A stretch of 64,000 bases of DNA from Lineus longissimus. Taxonomy: Eukaryota > Nemertea > Pilidiophora > Heteronemertea > Lineidae. The stretch is from NCBI RefSeq assembly GCF_910592395.1, contig NC_088321.1, positions 11,782,001-11,846,000 of the forward strand. Reading direction: 5' to 3'. Both the position numbers and the translations under genes were made by a program. Every line of letters starts with the position of its first letter. Positions within the stretch are counted from its first letter, which is position 1. Below, piece after piece: positions 12,410 through 25,542 of this stretch. The notes under the pieces are model-generated. The model ran no database searches. It saw only the letters and a list, made by a program, of their open reading frames with translations, and was not told the origin of the DNA.

Positions 12410-15200
12410 AACTACCCACATGCAGACGCCATCTTAATACCACGTGTTTATCGTATGGCCTATGACTTATGTAGAGTCTTAGATAGGTGATACTAAACTA
12501 TTTTGAAGGCTTGAAACGAAGCTCTACGCCGGCAATGCAAAGGAAATGAAAATAACGAAAAGATTTTGAAGCTTGGCTTGTCCGAGGATTTCATCAGACT
12601 AATGGCTTAGTTGCGGTCATCCAGGAACATCTTGCATTTTAAAGAACTTTAGCAGTGCGCCATTTCCTCCTATATTTTTCTTTGCAATGGCAGGAATAGC
12701 TATCTGCGTAGGCGCGTACGAAAGAATTTAACCAATTTCTGAATGGTGTCAAAGAAATTATAAAACTTTTGGCGACTGTGGATTTATGAGAAGAAACAAA
12801 ATATGGAAATAATGGCCACCGCATTTTCATCATCTTGTTGCTCACCTAAAGCGCAGAGCCGCGGCAGACATGGAATTTGGGTTACGATAAATATATATTC
12901 ATCTGCATTTAAAATAGAATACATTTTAATTACTATCATAAAATCACGAAATGTCTGCAAACTAATATGATGAGTTCCCCAGAGTGGAAAGCTAGCCATT
13001 AAACAATGACATATCAAATGGTGCTCATACTGGTTGGTTTAATGTAGTTCGAAATGCTGGGGTCGTGAGACGACAGCCGGGTTTATAAGCGAAATAGGTA
13101 TTGTTATGTAGTAACGCTATACAGAGAATATCAAACGCGAATAAGAAGAAGATGAAGTAAGAAATGTGCAAGCCAAACAGCCGAGTCAACAGCATCGTTA
13201 AAATTGTGGGCTGAAACCTTAAACATTGTTAAAGGTCAAGAAAACACTTTTCCGAGCCAAGCAAAACGCAGAATGTAGAGTGTATTCGATGTTTGCCTAA
13301 AAGTTAAAGACAGAAATGTATTGAGCAACGATTAAGATCAAAACATTTCAAAAGTCCTGGTGATTTTAATCCGATTTTATTTGGTCAAGCATTACTGACT
13401 GGTGTTCCATTGGTATCGATTGTGACTGGTAATTTTTGAACCTTTTTTTACTTGATATAGCTGAGGATAGTCATGCCGACTGACCAGCGGTGGACGTCAA
13501 TCCTGAAGTCTCCTCATATTTACTATATACGCCTACGCCGGTAGATGCTTGGCGATAGTACACGGCAGCCAGCAGTACCAAGTCAGAGATACCACCGAAA
13601 AAAGCTTCAAACAGCAGCACCGTGGGTATCGACAATCAAGGCAGTCAAGGGCATACCCATCCACGATTCATATTCTACTCTTCATTTTGTCAATATCCGA
13701 TTAATTGAGTGCCCGTAAGCTGTATAAACAAACTAAACGATGGCCGAACACTGTATAAACACTTTAATGAGCAACGTACACAATACGTACGGTGTTCAGT
13801 CAATAGTTATACATGTTTTGTGATAATGCGGTTCATTAAGTGATCACTGAATCAATGGTCTGTCTAGGTTGACAAAAGGTCAAAGTCACATCCAATGTGC
13901 TTGTGGTTTTCATCATTTACGTCGTTTCTAACAGTCAGAGGAGGACGCATGAATTGCTTGAAACGACTGTGATTAGATGGGAATGATGCCCACTTCCTGT
14001 TAAGTATTTGCACACGAACGCTTGCGGCAAAACTATTCGTTGTTAGGTAAAGGGTGCGTATTACACTGAGTGCAAGTTTGGCTAAATCGCAGAGAGTATG
14101 TGGAATCGCGAAGCAAATGCGTTGTTGTTTCAGTTTGCGTGCAGAGTGGCGTAAATTAACAAATCTCCGTTACGGAGGATTCATTTATATTTTCTTTATA
14201 AGACTCTGGTTTAATTAATGATTGGACAAACGGCTTGTCATATCCGGGACGAAATCGTCTGAAGACACAGCAATTTGCTCGACTATATTTCGTAACCTCT
14301 AGCCAGCTAGCGAAGACGCTCGGGCGATGTTCAAGACAGGATAAATGCCATCCTTCCCCTATATCACGCAGCAACGGGCACTCAACAAAACCTGCCGTTG
14401 ACTCCTTTTGATCGAGTAAATTGATTTTAAATTGAATTGCACGGCGCTATATAAATAGATTTAAATCGTTCTGGGACAACTCTCGCGGGGAAACTCTGTG
14501 GATGTGACTTAGATGGCAAGTGAATGGTTCGTGGATCTTCTTCTGTGACGTCAAGCCGGTTTAGTGGATCTACTGATGCAATGTAAAGCCAGTTTAACCT
14601 ACTATTGACGGAAAATAATCGCAGAAGAGTATTAACAATTGGGTTAAACCGATTATGACATAAATGCAACCATCAGGCATTGCTCATCGGCTATTTTATT
14701 TTAAGCAATATACTACGCTAATTATTATCTTTTTTCGAAATTCCAACAAGTGCCCGACTTGAAGGAAGAGGACAGGACAAACAAATATGCATGGCGTTTT
14801 CTAGCGTATAGTCTCGCAAATCAAACATTCTTAAATTTCTCCCAACTAAGTCCCCGCCCTCTGCACTATAGCTAAACGTCACACTGACATGGAGATTTAG
14901 AGATATTCTACAACGTGTTGAGCCCTTTGTACGCATCAGGTCGTAGCTGTGGGCTTTCCAAAGCTGGGTCGAAAAGATAATGAAAATTGTACACAATCTT
15001 GATCTAATTTGTAAATAGTGTTCGACAAGTCAGATTGACTTTGCCTGGGTTCGATCGTCTGTTTGACTCGATTCATTGATAGTACTTCTCTCTAGCTTTA
15101 AAGTAGGTCACATGTATAAATGAGTATTATACATAGCGCTACATTCAACTGGTTTCAGTCGTTCATTGTTAAACCTAGCTTTTGACCTGCACATTAGACT
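12410..15200. other. Non-coding stretch
   Basis: No gene or clear repeat was found. Open frames up to about 92 codons occur on the minus strand at 14.1-15.0 kb but show no domain, signal peptide or splice context. Confidence 0.4.
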
Positions 15201-15371
15201 AACATTCATCGATTGTAATCTCTGCCAGCTGGGTACCTATTTATTCCCGGGTGGAGAAAAGCAAGTTGCCTAAAGTGCCTTGCTCAAGCACACAAATACG
15301 AAACAGCGGTGATCCTTCTTAAAATCAAACCCATGTCCTCCCGATTACGAGCGGTAGCCAGGAGTTGGATA
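15201..15371 (-). mobile_element. tRNA-derived SINE
   Basis: On the minus strand a tRNA-like head (GGCTACCGCTCGTAATCGGG, then a degenerate B-box GGGTTTGATTTT) is followed by a body containing GTGCTTGAGCAAGGCACTT. A CTCCACCCGGG..AATAGGTACC segment follows. This order (tRNA head, TTGAGCAAGGCACTT core, GGTACC-like tail) is typical of widespread metazoan tRNA-SINEs. The B-box is mutated, so the copy is probably transcriptionally dead. The exact 3' end is uncertain. Confidence 0.6.
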
Positions 15372-15545
15372 TTTTGCGTGATTGCCATGCACTTCGCCGA
15401 GTGGAATAATTTTTTTCACCGTTTAATAATTGTTACTATTCCATGGCCGGAATAATTTTTTGCAGCGTTGAATATGTTTTACTATTCCATGGCTTGAAGT
15501 GCAATATTTATATAATCCTAAATGCGCTTTGAGGTGGGAAACCTA

Positions 15546-15579
<34 letters not shown>

Positions 15580-18500
15580 GATTATTATTATTATTATAAC
15601 CATTATTCCCCATTTATCTATTAGCTATCAGATATCGGCTCTAGATCGAGCATCATTAATCGGTTTCCTCTCTTTCCTTTGATTCCTTCGTTTTGACGTG
15701 GCCCGTGAACAATAAGCTACCAGGGCCCTCTCTCCTTTTTAATGAAGCAAAACCATCCCACGCCGAAGCAACATCGCCACCACGGCCCCAGCCAAATCAG
15801 TCTTACTCAGAATGTCAGTGTTCATCCCATTAAATCAATTACTATTCAGACAGATCATCTTAAATTGACTGCTTGTGAAAAACTCTTGACATCTTAATTA
15901 AATCTAAGACACAATGCGCAGAATTATTGTCGGTTTTGCGATTAGACGTCAGCCAATCATGACGCACAATAGAACGGATTGATTGATAAGCGAACAGTTA
16001 CGAGATAGCTGATTGGTTGTGGTTTTTTCTTTTTCAAGATGGCTGCACCGCAGATTGATTCGGTTCACATCTTCGATTAGCCCGAATTGCGAGATAATGC
16101 GAGGATTTTCCCACAGCTTAATAACATATATTGCAAGGCTGATACGCTGTCTTGCAAATATGTCAGGTAGCAGAGAGCACAAATGTCAAGAAGACGTGCA
16201 CAAAATTGTTAAAGATCGCCAGAAAAATATAGTATACCGATCGCGAGTATATCATTCAAATGATACTCGCGTATGGTTGTGTTATGTTGACACTTGATTA
16301 TCCTGGTGTTGGATTTAAGTAAAAACCGACAATTCGCTTATTGACGCTGCCGGTTAAATCCTATCTCCCCCACGTAAGCCGTTTCGTGGTGGTCGATGTT
16401 ATCAAGATCGGTTTGTCGCATTCTCTAATCAATTCACATTAGTAATATTAAAAATTGAAAGTGTTGTTATTTAGGCGTGCATGGTCTTTCTAAAATTATC
16501 ATTTGTTAGGGATAACGTGCGGTTCCCAACCTCATGCTCCTCAAAATTGACCGAAGACAGCTTATGCAGTGTAGCATGATTTAACTACCCCATTGCGAGG
16601 GGAACGTGACATCATAAAACAGGAATAGGCGGAACAGGAATAGGCGAAACAGGAATACACCCATAAAACATCCTTCTTTTTTCTAGTGCACTAAATGATT
16701 CAATTCATTTAAACTTAGTCTAATAAAGGACCAAATTAGAACCAGAAAGCCGCAATTTGGTAACTTTAATCCTCATCGATTGTGACTAAAAGCCTCTTCA
16801 TAACACATAAAATTTGGTGGGAATTAAAGCACCCTTGGTGTACTTTTTTCACCAACCTATGTTCATTAAAATGTACACAGAATGTACACGCTGGCTAATA
16901 GAGGTCTCTGGCCATCTGTAAAAACAGTAACTCACCACAACAGGTTAATATTATCATCACCTATTTCGATCAAAGACGTCTCTGTTCCTTTTCTATACGT
17001 GGGCATTGATGCTAACGTCAACCTGTCGTGTTCGTCCCATCCTGATCGGGTGATAATGATATTTTTCGTTTGATATGCATTGGCCGTACTGGCGTAGTTG
17101 GTGTCATGACAAAAGAAATCGGGGAACGGAGTTGGTGGATATCGCGATTAGAGTACGCGAGCTGTATTGGCAAATTCATCCAGCGTTAACAAGCTAGGGT
17201 TTCCTTTAGGCGTATGCACGAGGCCTACGTGGTTAAAAAATCTCAAAGTGGTGATAGAATTTGAAAATTTCTAATTGTGGTAATGCGTGCTGAATATAAC
17301 TTTTAACCATGTTACAAATTCCCATTTTTATCATAACTGCCCTTAAAACAATGTCAACAACAGCATTTCTATTTTACTTGGCCACCAGTGAATACGAAAG
17401 ACGTATCCCAGACATGTTTTGCGACGAATTGCTCATCAACTTCTCCACTCGATATGATATTCATAATCGGTAAATTGTGCATACATATTTCGTACAGTTC
17501 GGATACGTTGTGCATCTGTATGGATTTCCACGAAAATATGTGATCGTTGTAAGTCGTGGACTTCCAAAACCGACGTTTCTCCCTTCGGCCATTTTTTTGG
17601 AAGAGGATATGTACACATCATGATGTGTATGCAACAGACAGTAGTTTCATGTTCATAGTGTTTTATATTAATACTAGCATTGTACCCGTGGCGCAGGCAG
17701 GTTCAAATGGGCTATACCTTGAATAGATTAATTGCAATAAACATCTAATGCAATATCAAAGGAGCCATATCGAAGAGACAAATTAAACCAACCATTTGTC
17801 CACAGACTCGGACCTAGCTGTGGTGCTGTATGCGTGCATATAAAAGTATATCAGTTGGTCCGATAGAGATGATGAGGCAATGCCTCGTTCCTTAGTCAGC
17901 AATATGCGCCTTTTTATACAGAGAAGAAGGAGTACCCATGCAGATAGGCCTTCACATGTCGGCCTCCAAATAGCTCGAACCAATTGCACTATCACTACTA
18001 TAACTTTAAAATGCGTGCTCCTCCTACATGTAGCCAGGTCTCGGGCAAGGCACTTACTCGACAGGCAAGCTAGAAGTTCAGCACCGTGAGCAGCTCCCTG
18101 ATAAGGCCATTTCAGGTTCAGCGCGCCTCTTCAGATCAAGTATTGAGAGCTGTGGTGAGCACATAAACATACCATGGTAACCTTCATTATCACGGGTTAG
18201 CTCTGGCTAACACAGCACCCATAAACAATAGACCACCAATTTGACCCCAGCTCCTTACTGCGGGAAAACCCAAGTCCAGCAACCGAAAGTACCAAAAATA
18301 CATTTTTGTTTACATTTGAACTGCACACATACGTTTGTTTACAATTTCTTTCCCCGCGAAATCTCGAAGATCAGGTGACCTACAATCGTGGATTGAAAAT
18401 AACATTAACCTTGGTTCAGCAGGTCAACACGTGTACAGGCTGTTCCAATCACCCCCCTACAGCCAGCCGTTCAACAGGTTGTGTTAGTCACCCCACAGGG

Positions 18501-21500
18501 AGTGCAGGTGATTCATTAATCCCCTGCATACTAAACAGCAATGGCTTGGCTTCCGTGAGTGGTAAGGAGAATTGACCGTGTCCGATTAAAAATCCCTCAT
18601 TACTGCTCCGCTGAAGTAAATTTCCGAAAATAAACATGACGTTGCATCAGGATAACATATCACCTGCAAACGTGCAAAATTTCGAGACGAAACACGACCC
18701 CCAAATGGCACTTTAGCGAGCCGCCTTATAGTATTATGATATAGATTCATTAGGCTCATTATAAACCCCCGCCTCCGATTTTATGCTACCTGCTGTGAAT
18801 CCTAGTTACATTTTCCTTGAATACACAACATGCTGTGTATACAATGTACACTGAGGCACGCGCATTGTCTAGAGTACACACAACAGACTTCGCTGGCTGG
18901 AGAAAACTGTTTTGGTCATATGGCACACATGCCATCCAAAAACCGGGGCTCCACACGCCTTAGATTTACTTGGGGGTCATAGCCAGTTGTGGAATGGGAT
19001 CAGAAAAGTCACAACGGGACCATTGTCACCTGAGGTTTCAAGAGTCGTTGATGACGCGATTATGTTAATTCGCCTCTGCTGTGCATGCAACCAACTTGTT
19101 CCTGCGTACACATCAGTCTGTTGTGTACCCAGCCACTTCGAATTCGCAGGGGGTCTTTTCCGGAAAGGAGAGAAAAAAAGACCAGACGAACTTTTTGAAC
19201 TTTGTTTTCTCTCCCGACCATAAATGGAGAGAAATGAAAAAAATATTTTTCCCGACGACCAATTTAAATCAATTTATATATTTTTGGGTTCCTCTTGTCT
19301 GATCTGAGATTATAATTGACAAAAGGTGAGAATGTTTTTATTTCATTTCCCCGCCTCACATACATTTAGAGTCTGATGGATTTCTTTTTTTTATTCCGCA
19401 CGACACACATGTAGGTTTTGAGTCCGAAGGAAATATTATTTTTCATTTTTTTTAAAAATTTCCGTCCCACCCACATAGGTTTTGACTCGATTCGTTACAC
19501 AACAAATTAAAAACGTGTCGCCTTACAAGGCTGGCATGGTCGAATCGGCGGGCGAAAGCTTCATTTGGCTATAATTCATCCTTCGGGGATTCATGACTGA
19601 TTAGTAGTAAAGTTGTAATGAAGACGCTTCTCAATATCGTATACCCCGAAAACTGACGGGCCCCGAAAAGTACAGTTTCCCGCAGGTTATACGACGATAA
19701 AAGTGCAAATGCATTTTTGATGACCAAATCAAACTACCTTCAAGATTAATGACCCTGTCCCGCCATTATCACCCCAGCCATCCATCATGACACTTATCAT
19801 TACGTTAATCTGTAGCAATCAGGATAGCCACATCCACGTTCTATGAAATACACATCCATAAGCAATCTCGGTGTCCGGAGATAATTGCATTTTTGTATTG
19901 AAATATCAATTTTCTACTGATTGTGTGATCAGTCCTCGGGTCTAGCCTATATGTAACTGTCGCAGGAGTGCATCGTTCATTTTGACAATGTACTGTAACC
20001 CCGTAGAGATTCATTGGTCACGTAATTCACGACACTAATATATATCTTGTACTGTAATCTAATGATAAAACGTCGGCGTTATCGGATGATTGAATTGTAA
20101 CGTGAAGTCATGATCACGACCTAAATGTCGTGACCTCAATTTGGGAACTCTTCGGTTTAAAAGAAAAGTATCGTGTTGCGAGTAGTCCAGTTAACCTCGA
20201 CCCTATCCGCCGCGCAGCGGAGGGTCGATGTAACCTCTTTGCTTTACCCGAGGCGAGCTCTACATTGTCAGTGCATGCAGTGGATGCACTGTCATACCGA
20301 GCGCTCTGAAAACCATGCAGTGTTTGCAATTGCATATTACATATTACATATTGACCTATAGCGGGTAGTCGATAGAGTTTTAGTACCTGAGAAGTGACTT
20401 GCTTTCACGATACAGAAGACCATAAACACTTCGAACATATAGCGCACTCTGTCACTTGATAAGATTATGTCACTTTTCGTTGTCTTGCTTGGAAGGATAT
20501 GTTATTGTGCAGTTCCGCCCCGACTCTGTTAACAATAACGATTATATAGTCACTATCGCTGAATGCCTGCAACGCACCCACATTCATACATGTTTGGCAC
20601 TGTATGGATAGGAACTTTTTTTTCAGAATTCATACAATTAGAAAAAAACCATAATCACAATTCTACATAAATCAGTCCATACCATATCGAAGATAGACTA
20701 TTTTATTTGGTGACTTCACCTCTCCAATCTGCCCTAAGGCTGCCTCCTCTCTTTTCAATTTACCACCTGACTTGCATTCCATTATGCTTGATCAAAGGCA
20801 TACCACCGGACTGTGTTCGACGTGCAAGCTCATCAACACACCGGGCCATATACACTGTCGGACGAAAGGCTGTTCCGGTATTATCTGTATTGTCTGTGTT
20901 CCTCTATACGTATGCAACTACCTGCATTTTTAAGGTCTCATCGCGCAGATGTCGTCGAGTCTATATCAAATATCCGGATGACCGCTTCTTGTACAGTACA
21001 ACAGTGTGCTCAACGCGAATAGTATCAATTTCTTTCAACGCAAGTGAGGAGCTCAACCACTCCATCTACGAACTATCGGCACAACCACTGCACCTGATTG
21101 TAACTATTCCGAAGCAACCGCTTTTTTCGAAGATAGGAAGCGGTGAACCTGAACGTTTTTAAGAAATTTTAGCGCGCGCATGATACAGGGTAGCGCATTT
21201 ATTGCACATGTAGCCTTCGGGAGCATCCGATGCTATCATTGACGTACACTGACATAAGGATGTGCAGTGATATGCCAATTCAAAGCATATTTTCGCTTCA
21301 TTTTGTGGTAGACTATTTTCGCTGTTGCTTGTCTGCAAAGACTGATCACTCAGAAGTATCGATAGAAGAAACCCTACTTTTGCTAATTCAAATAGCAAAG
21401 AAATCGAAAACGGCAATATCTATGTATGGTAAAAGCTGTCTAGCAATGATCCATAGCTACATGAATAAGATACTGAAGATGAGTCTGGGCAAAACGATGG

Positions 21501-22081
21501 TGCAGTTTTCATGATCAATGAGTATAAAGTTAATGAACATAATATAATGCATAAGTGAACAAAAATATCACGAACATTTGCTACTCAGACCGACAAAATA
21601 ATTAATTTCACCTGATTCGACAACTGACTGAAACAAATAAAAAAGTTGAAACATACATACACCATTAACAAGAACTATCAAAACCGCTACTGAAATGAAG
21701 AAAGACTTACAATATATTCATGTATACGCATATTGGTGAAAAAGTTAACGTTAGTATTGCAAATATTTACCATTGAGACCCACCTAAAGAAATGTTTCCC
21801 GATTGGGCAAACCGCTGAAATTAAAAAACATGGGATATATGTACAGCATTAAGAATAATTGTATAAACTGCTTCTGAAATAAAGGAAGACGAGAAAAGTA
21901 CAATACAGTAGAACATCTATAGGGACCCCGTGTTGGTGCGGAGAATTGCCCTTCTCTTATAAAGAGATGCTCTGATGACAAAGGTCAATGAGACTAGATT
22001 GGAACTAATCAATTTGGGAAAAAAGTTTCCTTTGAAGAGAGCTTGGTCTTATGATAGATCCAGGTATACTTCAGAGAGACG
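15372..22081. other. Non-coding stretch with simple repeats
   Basis: No gene was recognised. The longest open frame (151 codons, 20707-21162, plus strand) begins at TTG and has no recognisable domain. Minor structures include a 15-bp tandem ACAGGAATAGGCG at about 16620-16660 and three loose T-rich repeats ending in ACACATGTAGGTTTTGAGTC-like phrases at about 19330-19490. Confidence 0.4.
15547..15597. repeat. (ATT)n microsatellite
   Basis: About 16 consecutive ATT units with one interruption (ATG). It is a simple sequence repeat with no evident function. Confidence 0.9.
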
Positions 22082-22083
22082 TA

Positions 22084-22873
22084 CAGTCCTACCAGAAAGT
22101 AAATGTCCACCGTTTTAAAAAATATAACATAGATAAAATAATATATTTGAATGCGGTTTTCAGCAGAGTATGGTATATTTAGCTGGTCATATATCTGTTG
22201 TATTTGGATGCAGCTCATTCCGTCCCTTCATTATGTAACAAACATTTCAAAAAAGGTCCAAAAATGACTTTTTTTTATTTCATGTGCCTTTTCAAAAATT
22301 CACATGAGCCCATGAACTGTGCTTTATGACCATCATGTTTTGGCACTTGCAATTCCATAGAAAGTGTACATGTTCGCCAGATATGACAAATGTACGTTTT
22401 TGCTTAAGATTTTTATGTTATTTTTTAAATCTCTCCCATAACCTTTGATAAAGACCCCCATCCTTTATTTATGAGCTGAGTTGGCCATAAAGACCCTGAC
22501 TGACTGCATTGCTGACAATGAGGGGTATTCTCAAAGTTCACCAGCTGTTTGAAAAAAAGCAATCACCTGTACTTAGCGAGCTAAATCTAATCTTCAAATA
22601 AAAGAATTTAGCAGGAATTTTCTAGTTATGAAGGCAAAAAAGACTTTGTTGCATCGTAGTTCACCCATACATTGTGAAAAAGAACGAAAATAAATTAAAA
22701 TAAAAAGTTACTTTTTGGACATTTTCAAATGAAGAGACAGAATTAGCCGGGTCCAGATACAACAGATTCATAACCAACTAGATACACCATAGCCTGCTGA
22801 AAACCGCATTCAATTATCTTATTCTATGTGATATTAAAAAAAAACTGTGGACATTTACTTTCTGGTAGGACTG
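22084..22873. mobile_element. Long-TIR element (about 147-bp arms) with TA duplication
   Basis: The left arm (22084-22232) begins CAGTCCTACCAGAAAGTAAA. It is mirrored by the right arm (22728-22873), which ends CTTTCTGGTAGGACTG. TA flanks both ends (22082-22083 and 22874-22875). Similarity runs through nearly the whole arms (for example GAATGCGGTTTTCAGCAG is shared exactly), broken by small indels. The CAGT terminus and TA duplication fit a Tc1/mariner-related non-autonomous element. The middle 490 bp has no transposase. Arms this long could form a hairpin if transcribed. Confidence 0.8.
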
Positions 22874-22875
22874 TA

Positions 22876-23671
22876 CCACTGTATTGAAAAATACGCAGTT
22901 GATAGTGTGTGGAAACAATATTAACACACTTAATTCCTTTTAAACACACTGAAAATAATAACAACAATCAATTATGAACAACCTGTGAAAATAAATATTG
23001 GTATCCGACACTTCCACCAGGGATTGCGAGTCATTTATGATCAACATGTTTGATCACTAAGGAGTATAGTCACCCGCATAGCGACACCAGCAGCTACCCA
23101 GGTAAACAATCCGGATATTAAGATAGTTTAAAAGATGAAAATCTCGCGTGCCGGGAATATAGTTCAATGTAACACCACATGTTCATTCAATATCCTTGTG
23201 CTGCAGATGAATCGAATTCGAACTATGTCGTTAAAGATTGAGGTTTTGAGCACGCAAATTTGCTCAAACATATCGGTAAATCTATGTGACGACATTGTTA
23301 AATATTGTTTTTAGTAAATATCTAAATATTAGTTAAATGATGATGATTTTGAACAAATCAAGAAATAGGCTTTTATGATCGTATATAGTGACAACTACGC
23401 CAAATCTCCCAATGCGAGGACAAGCTCTATGTGTTGCCTCTTTAAATCGGGAAAGACCAAACGGAAGAGGCCAAATATACGCGCTATTACACGGTGCAAG
23501 TATCACGCACACCGTTATCAATGGCAAGGCTTGGAGATTGAACTACGCCATGTAAATATCTACAATCTTCAAACTATTCTTTGTTAATATCTCACTGATA
23601 TCTGGATTTGATTCCTATAATGTATAATAATCAAGAATCGTCCAAGAATGTAAATATGTTACAAGTGCGTG
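22876..23671. other. Non-coding stretch
   Basis: Nothing recognisable; AT-rich with two short overlapping open frames near 23.35-23.59 kb that lack features. Confidence 0.35.
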
Positions 23672-24431
23672 TATGGCAAGCCGTGTGTCCAATACTTAAG
23701 AAAACCTAGTTGCACAGGAGAAAACCTGGTTTTCTTCTTTCAAAACTTAGTTTCATAGAACTAGAAAACCACGTTTAATTCAATGAAACTATATAGGTTT
23801 TTATAAAAGAAGCATACACTGTAGGTTTTTTTAACCCCCCCCCCCCCCAAAAAAAAACCCAAGTTTTTTGCAGGAAAACGGTGTTTTTAAAAAATTAAAC
23901 CTATGCTTCTTCAATAAAAACCTAGTTTCGTAGAAGAAAACTTGGTTTTGTGGAATAAAACCATTTCTTTTAAAACCTGGTTCCCAATCCATATGCCAGA
24001 AAATCTAGTCTTTTTACCTCGTCTCCACAGCATGGCACGCATCGTTCGTCTGGGTAGAGGTTGGGTTGGAGACAAGGTAGACAGACTAGATTTCAGTAAG
24101 ACCTAGTTTTCTTCATTCAACAATTTTGTTTCATGGAAGTCGAAGAAAACCATGTTTTTTTCAATGAAACAAGGTTTTCAAAACTAGGTTATATGTAAGA
24201 AAACATGATTTTTATCTTTTTGAAACTTGGTTTTGAAGAGAGAACATAAAACTTATACTTTTTCGAAGAAGACAAAGTTGTTTTTAAAAACCTAGTTTTC
24301 TTGAAACAAAACCTAGTTTTTTCCATAATAACCTAGTTTATTGACATAAACCTGATTTTCTTCAATGAAACGTAATTTTGAAAGAAAACCTGGTTTTCTT
24401 CCATAAAAATAGGTTTTCTTATTTATTGGAC
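23672..24431. mobile_element. AAACCTAG foldback element, copy A
   Basis: The copy opens with the inverted-repeat end TATGGCAAGCCGTGTGTCCA (23672 on) and closes with a decayed partner ATTGGAC (24425-24431). In between is a field of 25-45 bp units alternating AAAACCTAGTTTTCTTC and its near-complement GAAGAAAACCTGGTTTT, so the whole can fold into many hairpins. At the centre (about 24005-24092) is a unique stem: CTAGTCTTTTTACCTCGTCTCC pairs with GGAGACAAGGTAGACAGACTAG around an 40-odd bp loop. No coding frame is present. A C-run and A-run (23835-23857) lie inside. Two further copies are at 27.4 and 62.9 kb. Confidence 0.8.
23835..23857. repeat. Poly-C/poly-A tract
   Basis: Fourteen C followed by nine A inside foldback copy A. 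It is a low-complexity tract and the length may be unreliable in assembly. Confidence 0.8.
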
Positions 24432-24828
24432 GAAACAATGGTAAATAAAACATGATAAGATCTGCACGAAGAAGCACTTTATTGAGATTTCCTATTGGGT
24501 ATTGCATTACGTTTCCATGTGGTTGCAATGGTCGAAAATATTGCCAAATATTGCACAATTACTCCTGTTGGGAGAGTCGGGTACTTATTAATTAACTTGG
24601 CAAGAATAGAGACCGCCGGATACAAACCAACTGCAATTTGAATTATACGCACACGATATGTGCAAAACAACCGCCATTGAAACTTGACTGACACAGACCG
24701 GGGTTAACAAAATATGGCAGGAGTTGTGACCGCGCATGCAATCCTACAGCCAAAATGGCGCTAATGATCAACGATCTCTGCCACTGGCGATGGTGTTAAG
24801 AACCAAATTGTGCAAAGTTTATATCCCT

Positions 24829-24830
24829 AC
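24829..24830 (-). other. Splice donor of receptor guanylate cyclase exon 1
   Basis: Read on the minus strand the junction is TTTGCAG|GTAGGGAT, close to the animal donor consensus. The open frame continues only ten codons into the intron before a stop, which supports the exon boundary here. Confidence 0.7.
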
Positions 24831-25542
24831 CTGCAAACTTGTTCCCTATCTCCGATTTCATCATTTCGTCTGTAATCTCGCTCTTCGGTAAAATCTTGTG
24901 AAAGTCGTGTTGTAATCCTTTAACAATCTGAAATCCCTTATGGACCGCCAATGCAACAAAGTGGCACAGATTTTCTATTCTGTCACCCTGTGCAGTCGTG
25001 TCATAAAATAATTTTGCTCTGTTCCATTTGAAATTTACTAGAACTTTATTAATGAACACTGATAACGAATTCACGTTTACTCCAACCCTGGTTAACATCG
25101 GGTACAACTGTCGTCTATAGTCCAGGAAGTCCCCTGCCAAAGCACCAGGGGTCACCATTGGCAGATTCCAGTATTTCAATTGCCTAGCAACTGGTGCGCA
25201 TGCGTAGTCACAGATCGGCCCCATGTAAACATGGACAGTCCGGCGAAGGTATAGGTTAAAGGCCTCGTTAATAGCATCGCTTATACTACACATAGAATCG
25301 GCATACCTAAGATTTAAAGTATAATTAGGAAGCAGTTTCGTATTGTTATGGACCTTAGCGACGGCGATTTCAATAGCCGGGGAAACCAAGCCTCGGTGGA
25401 ACATGAGCTCTTTCTGATAGGCTACAATTACTGCTATTTCAACGGTCTTGTTAGGCAGAGGTACGTCTGACATAGCCTTGACAGCAAACAGCAGCAGACA
25501 CAGCACATTGGCTGATATATCCATTTTGGAGTTTCCGGACAA
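24831..25542 (-). CDS. First coding exon of a natriuretic-peptide-receptor-like guanylate cyclase (ANF-receptor domain)
   Basis: The 237-codon exon encodes the N-terminus of a receptor-type guanylate cyclase, a membrane receptor that makes cGMP after ligand binding. Two in-frame ATGs are six codons apart; the second (25524) gives the better signal peptide (MDISANVLCLLLFAVKA). The ligand-binding domain follows: VEIAVIV (about 34-40), SPAIEIAVAKVHN (54-66), then GPICDYACAPVARQ (108-121) and WNLPMVTPGALAGDF (125-139), the hallmark block of the ANF-receptor fold. C85 and C111 are placed as in the first conserved disulfide, and N-glycosylation sequons occur at about 31, 66 and 73. The exon ends CAG|GTAGGG, a good donor at 24830-24829, in phase 1. 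Later exons (kinase-like and cyclase domains) must lie at lower coordinates but none was recognised. A large first exon is usual for this family. Confidence 0.85.

Noticed and set aside
18912-19223. 103-codon plus-strand open frame
   Set aside because: TTG start, no domain, overlapping frames in the same stretch.
20707-21162. 151-codon plus-strand open frame
   Set aside because: It begins at TTG, has no recognisable domain or splice context, and overlaps another open frame. A frame of this size is plausible by chance in 64 kb read six ways.
23672-24431. CRISPR-like or satellite array
   Set aside because: Units are not separated by unique spacers and alternate orientation. With inverted ends in an animal genome, a foldback element explains it better.
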